Shown here piece by piece: positions 14,566 through 14,963 of a stretch of DNA of 14,963 bases. The stretch is from contig CAKMZG010000011.1 in assembly GCA_929200335.1 (NCBI GenBank), forward strand, positions 1-14,963. The letters run 5' to 3'. A model generated the notes under the pieces. It saw only the letters and a program-made list of their open reading frames with translations. It was not told the DNA's origin and ran no database searches. Made by a program: the position numbers and the translations under genes. The stretch's first letter is position 1, and every line of letters begins with the position of its first letter. Source of the stretch: an uncultured Alphaproteobacteria bacterium (GTDB lineage: Bacteria; Pseudomonadota; Alphaproteobacteria; Rhizobiales; Rhizobiaceae).

Positions 14566-14600
14566 TTGCCCTAGGGAGTGCTTCACCTATAAACTATAGG
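14566..14600 (+). promoter_or_regulatory. Candidate purE promoter with two small palindromes
   Basis: TTGCCC (14566-14571) and TATAAA (14588-14593) are 16 bases apart. CCCTAGGG (14569-14576) overlaps the -35, and CCTATA-AAC-TATAGG (14586-14600) overlaps the -10. The two palindromes could be operator half-sites, but they do not match the E. coli PurR box as I know it. The purE ATG follows at 14623 with AAAAGGA upstream. Confidence 0.35.
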
Positions 14601-14622
14601 AAATCTTAAAAGGATCAGCGTT

Positions 14623-14963
14623 ATGAGTGTATCAAACCCTAAAATAGCAATTATCATGGGTAGTCAATCTGATTGGCCAACCATGCGACATGGGGCCGAG
14701 ATTTTGGATAGGCTTGATGTAGCTTATGAGGCTAAAATCATTTCAGCTCACCGCACACCAGATCGTATGGTGGAATTTGCAAAATCAGCTAAATCTAATG
14801 GTTTTAACGTGATCATTGCTGGTGCAGGCGGCGCTGCTCATTTGCCAGGCATGGTTGCAGCCTTAACGGCTTTACCTGTATTTGGAGTACCTGTGCAATC
14901 CAAAGCATTATCCGGCAAAGACAGCCTTTTATCCATTGTTCAGATGCCGGCGGGTATTCCTGT
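14623..14963 (+). CDS. purE: 5-(carboxyamino)imidazole ribonucleotide mutase, class I PurE (5' part)
   Basis: The first 113 codons of PurE are present; the gene runs off the right edge. It interconverts N5-CAIR and CAIR in purine synthesis, working with PurK. Class I landmarks are visible: IAIIMGSQSDWPTM (8-21, phosphate and substrate binding), IISAHRTPDRM (39-49, with the conserved SAHRTP) and IAGAGGAAHLPGMVAA (65-80), then LPVFGVPVQSKALSGKDSLL. The start at 14623 has AAAAGGA upstream and gives the usual short N-terminus. The expected downstream partner, purK, is outside the window. Confidence 0.97.
   Translation, partial: MSVSNPKIAIIMGSQSDWPTMRHGAEILDRLDVAYEAKIISAHRTPDRMVEFAKSAKSNGFNVIIAGAGGAAHLPGMVAALTALPVFGVPVQSKALSGKDSLLSIVQMPAGIP

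Noticed and set aside
1..14963. CRISPR array, insertion sequence, integrase, tRNA or toxin-antitoxin pair
   Set aside because: I saw no regularly spaced repeats, transposase or integrase motifs, cloverleaf sequences or toxin-like pairs. The two DUF465 genes are divergent housekeeping-type small proteins and do not resemble a toxin-antitoxin operon.

Overview
The window looks like a chromosomal stretch of an AT-leaning alphaproteobacterium, most likely from the Hyphomicrobiales (Rhizobiales) and possibly marine. Three things suggest this: an xsc-pta-soeABC-type sulfonate block, a lytic transglycosylase followed by a DUF459 protein, and a small DUF465 gene directly upstream of purE. The taxonomic guess rests on gene content and order only.

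Region 1 (1-5731, + strand) is a sulfonate-dissimilation operon. The tail of a probable sulfoacetaldehyde acetyltransferase gene (xsc) is followed by phosphotransacetylase (pta). Next comes a cytoplasmic-type molybdopterin oxidoreductase with an FeS subunit and a DmsC-type membrane anchor, best read as the sulfite-oxidising enzyme SoeABC. Together they would turn sulfoacetaldehyde (for example from taurine) into acetyl-CoA and sulfite, and oxidise the toxic sulfite to sulfate with electrons passed to quinone. A textbook intrinsic terminator sits between xsc and pta, and its U-tract touches the pta ribosome binding site. This points to attenuation or RNA processing inside the operon.

Region 2 (5732-7321) holds a foldable intergenic segment and an orphan, very AT-rich gene for a 450-residue exported protein that I do not recognise.

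Region 3 (7337-11018, - strand) is housekeeping: nfeD-qmcA (membrane quality control), hemH (ferrochelatase, last step of protoheme synthesis) and kdsD (arabinose-5-phosphate isomerase, first step towards Kdo of LPS). The hemH upstream region carries a CRP/FNR-type dyad and a perfect 9-bp inverted repeat.

Region 4 (11259-13795, + strand) is a cell-envelope pair: a secreted MltB-type lytic murein transglycosylase and a secreted DUF459 SGNH-like protein. In the latter the positions expected for the catalytic Ser and His are Phe and Asn.

Region 5 (13782-14963) has two small divergent DUF465 (YdcH-like) genes bracketed by an imperfect inverted repeat of about 47 bp, followed by the 5' part of purE, which runs off the window. 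One DUF465 gene, of 59 codons, is easily missed because of its size. I saw no tRNA, rRNA, CRISPR array, insertion sequence or integrase.
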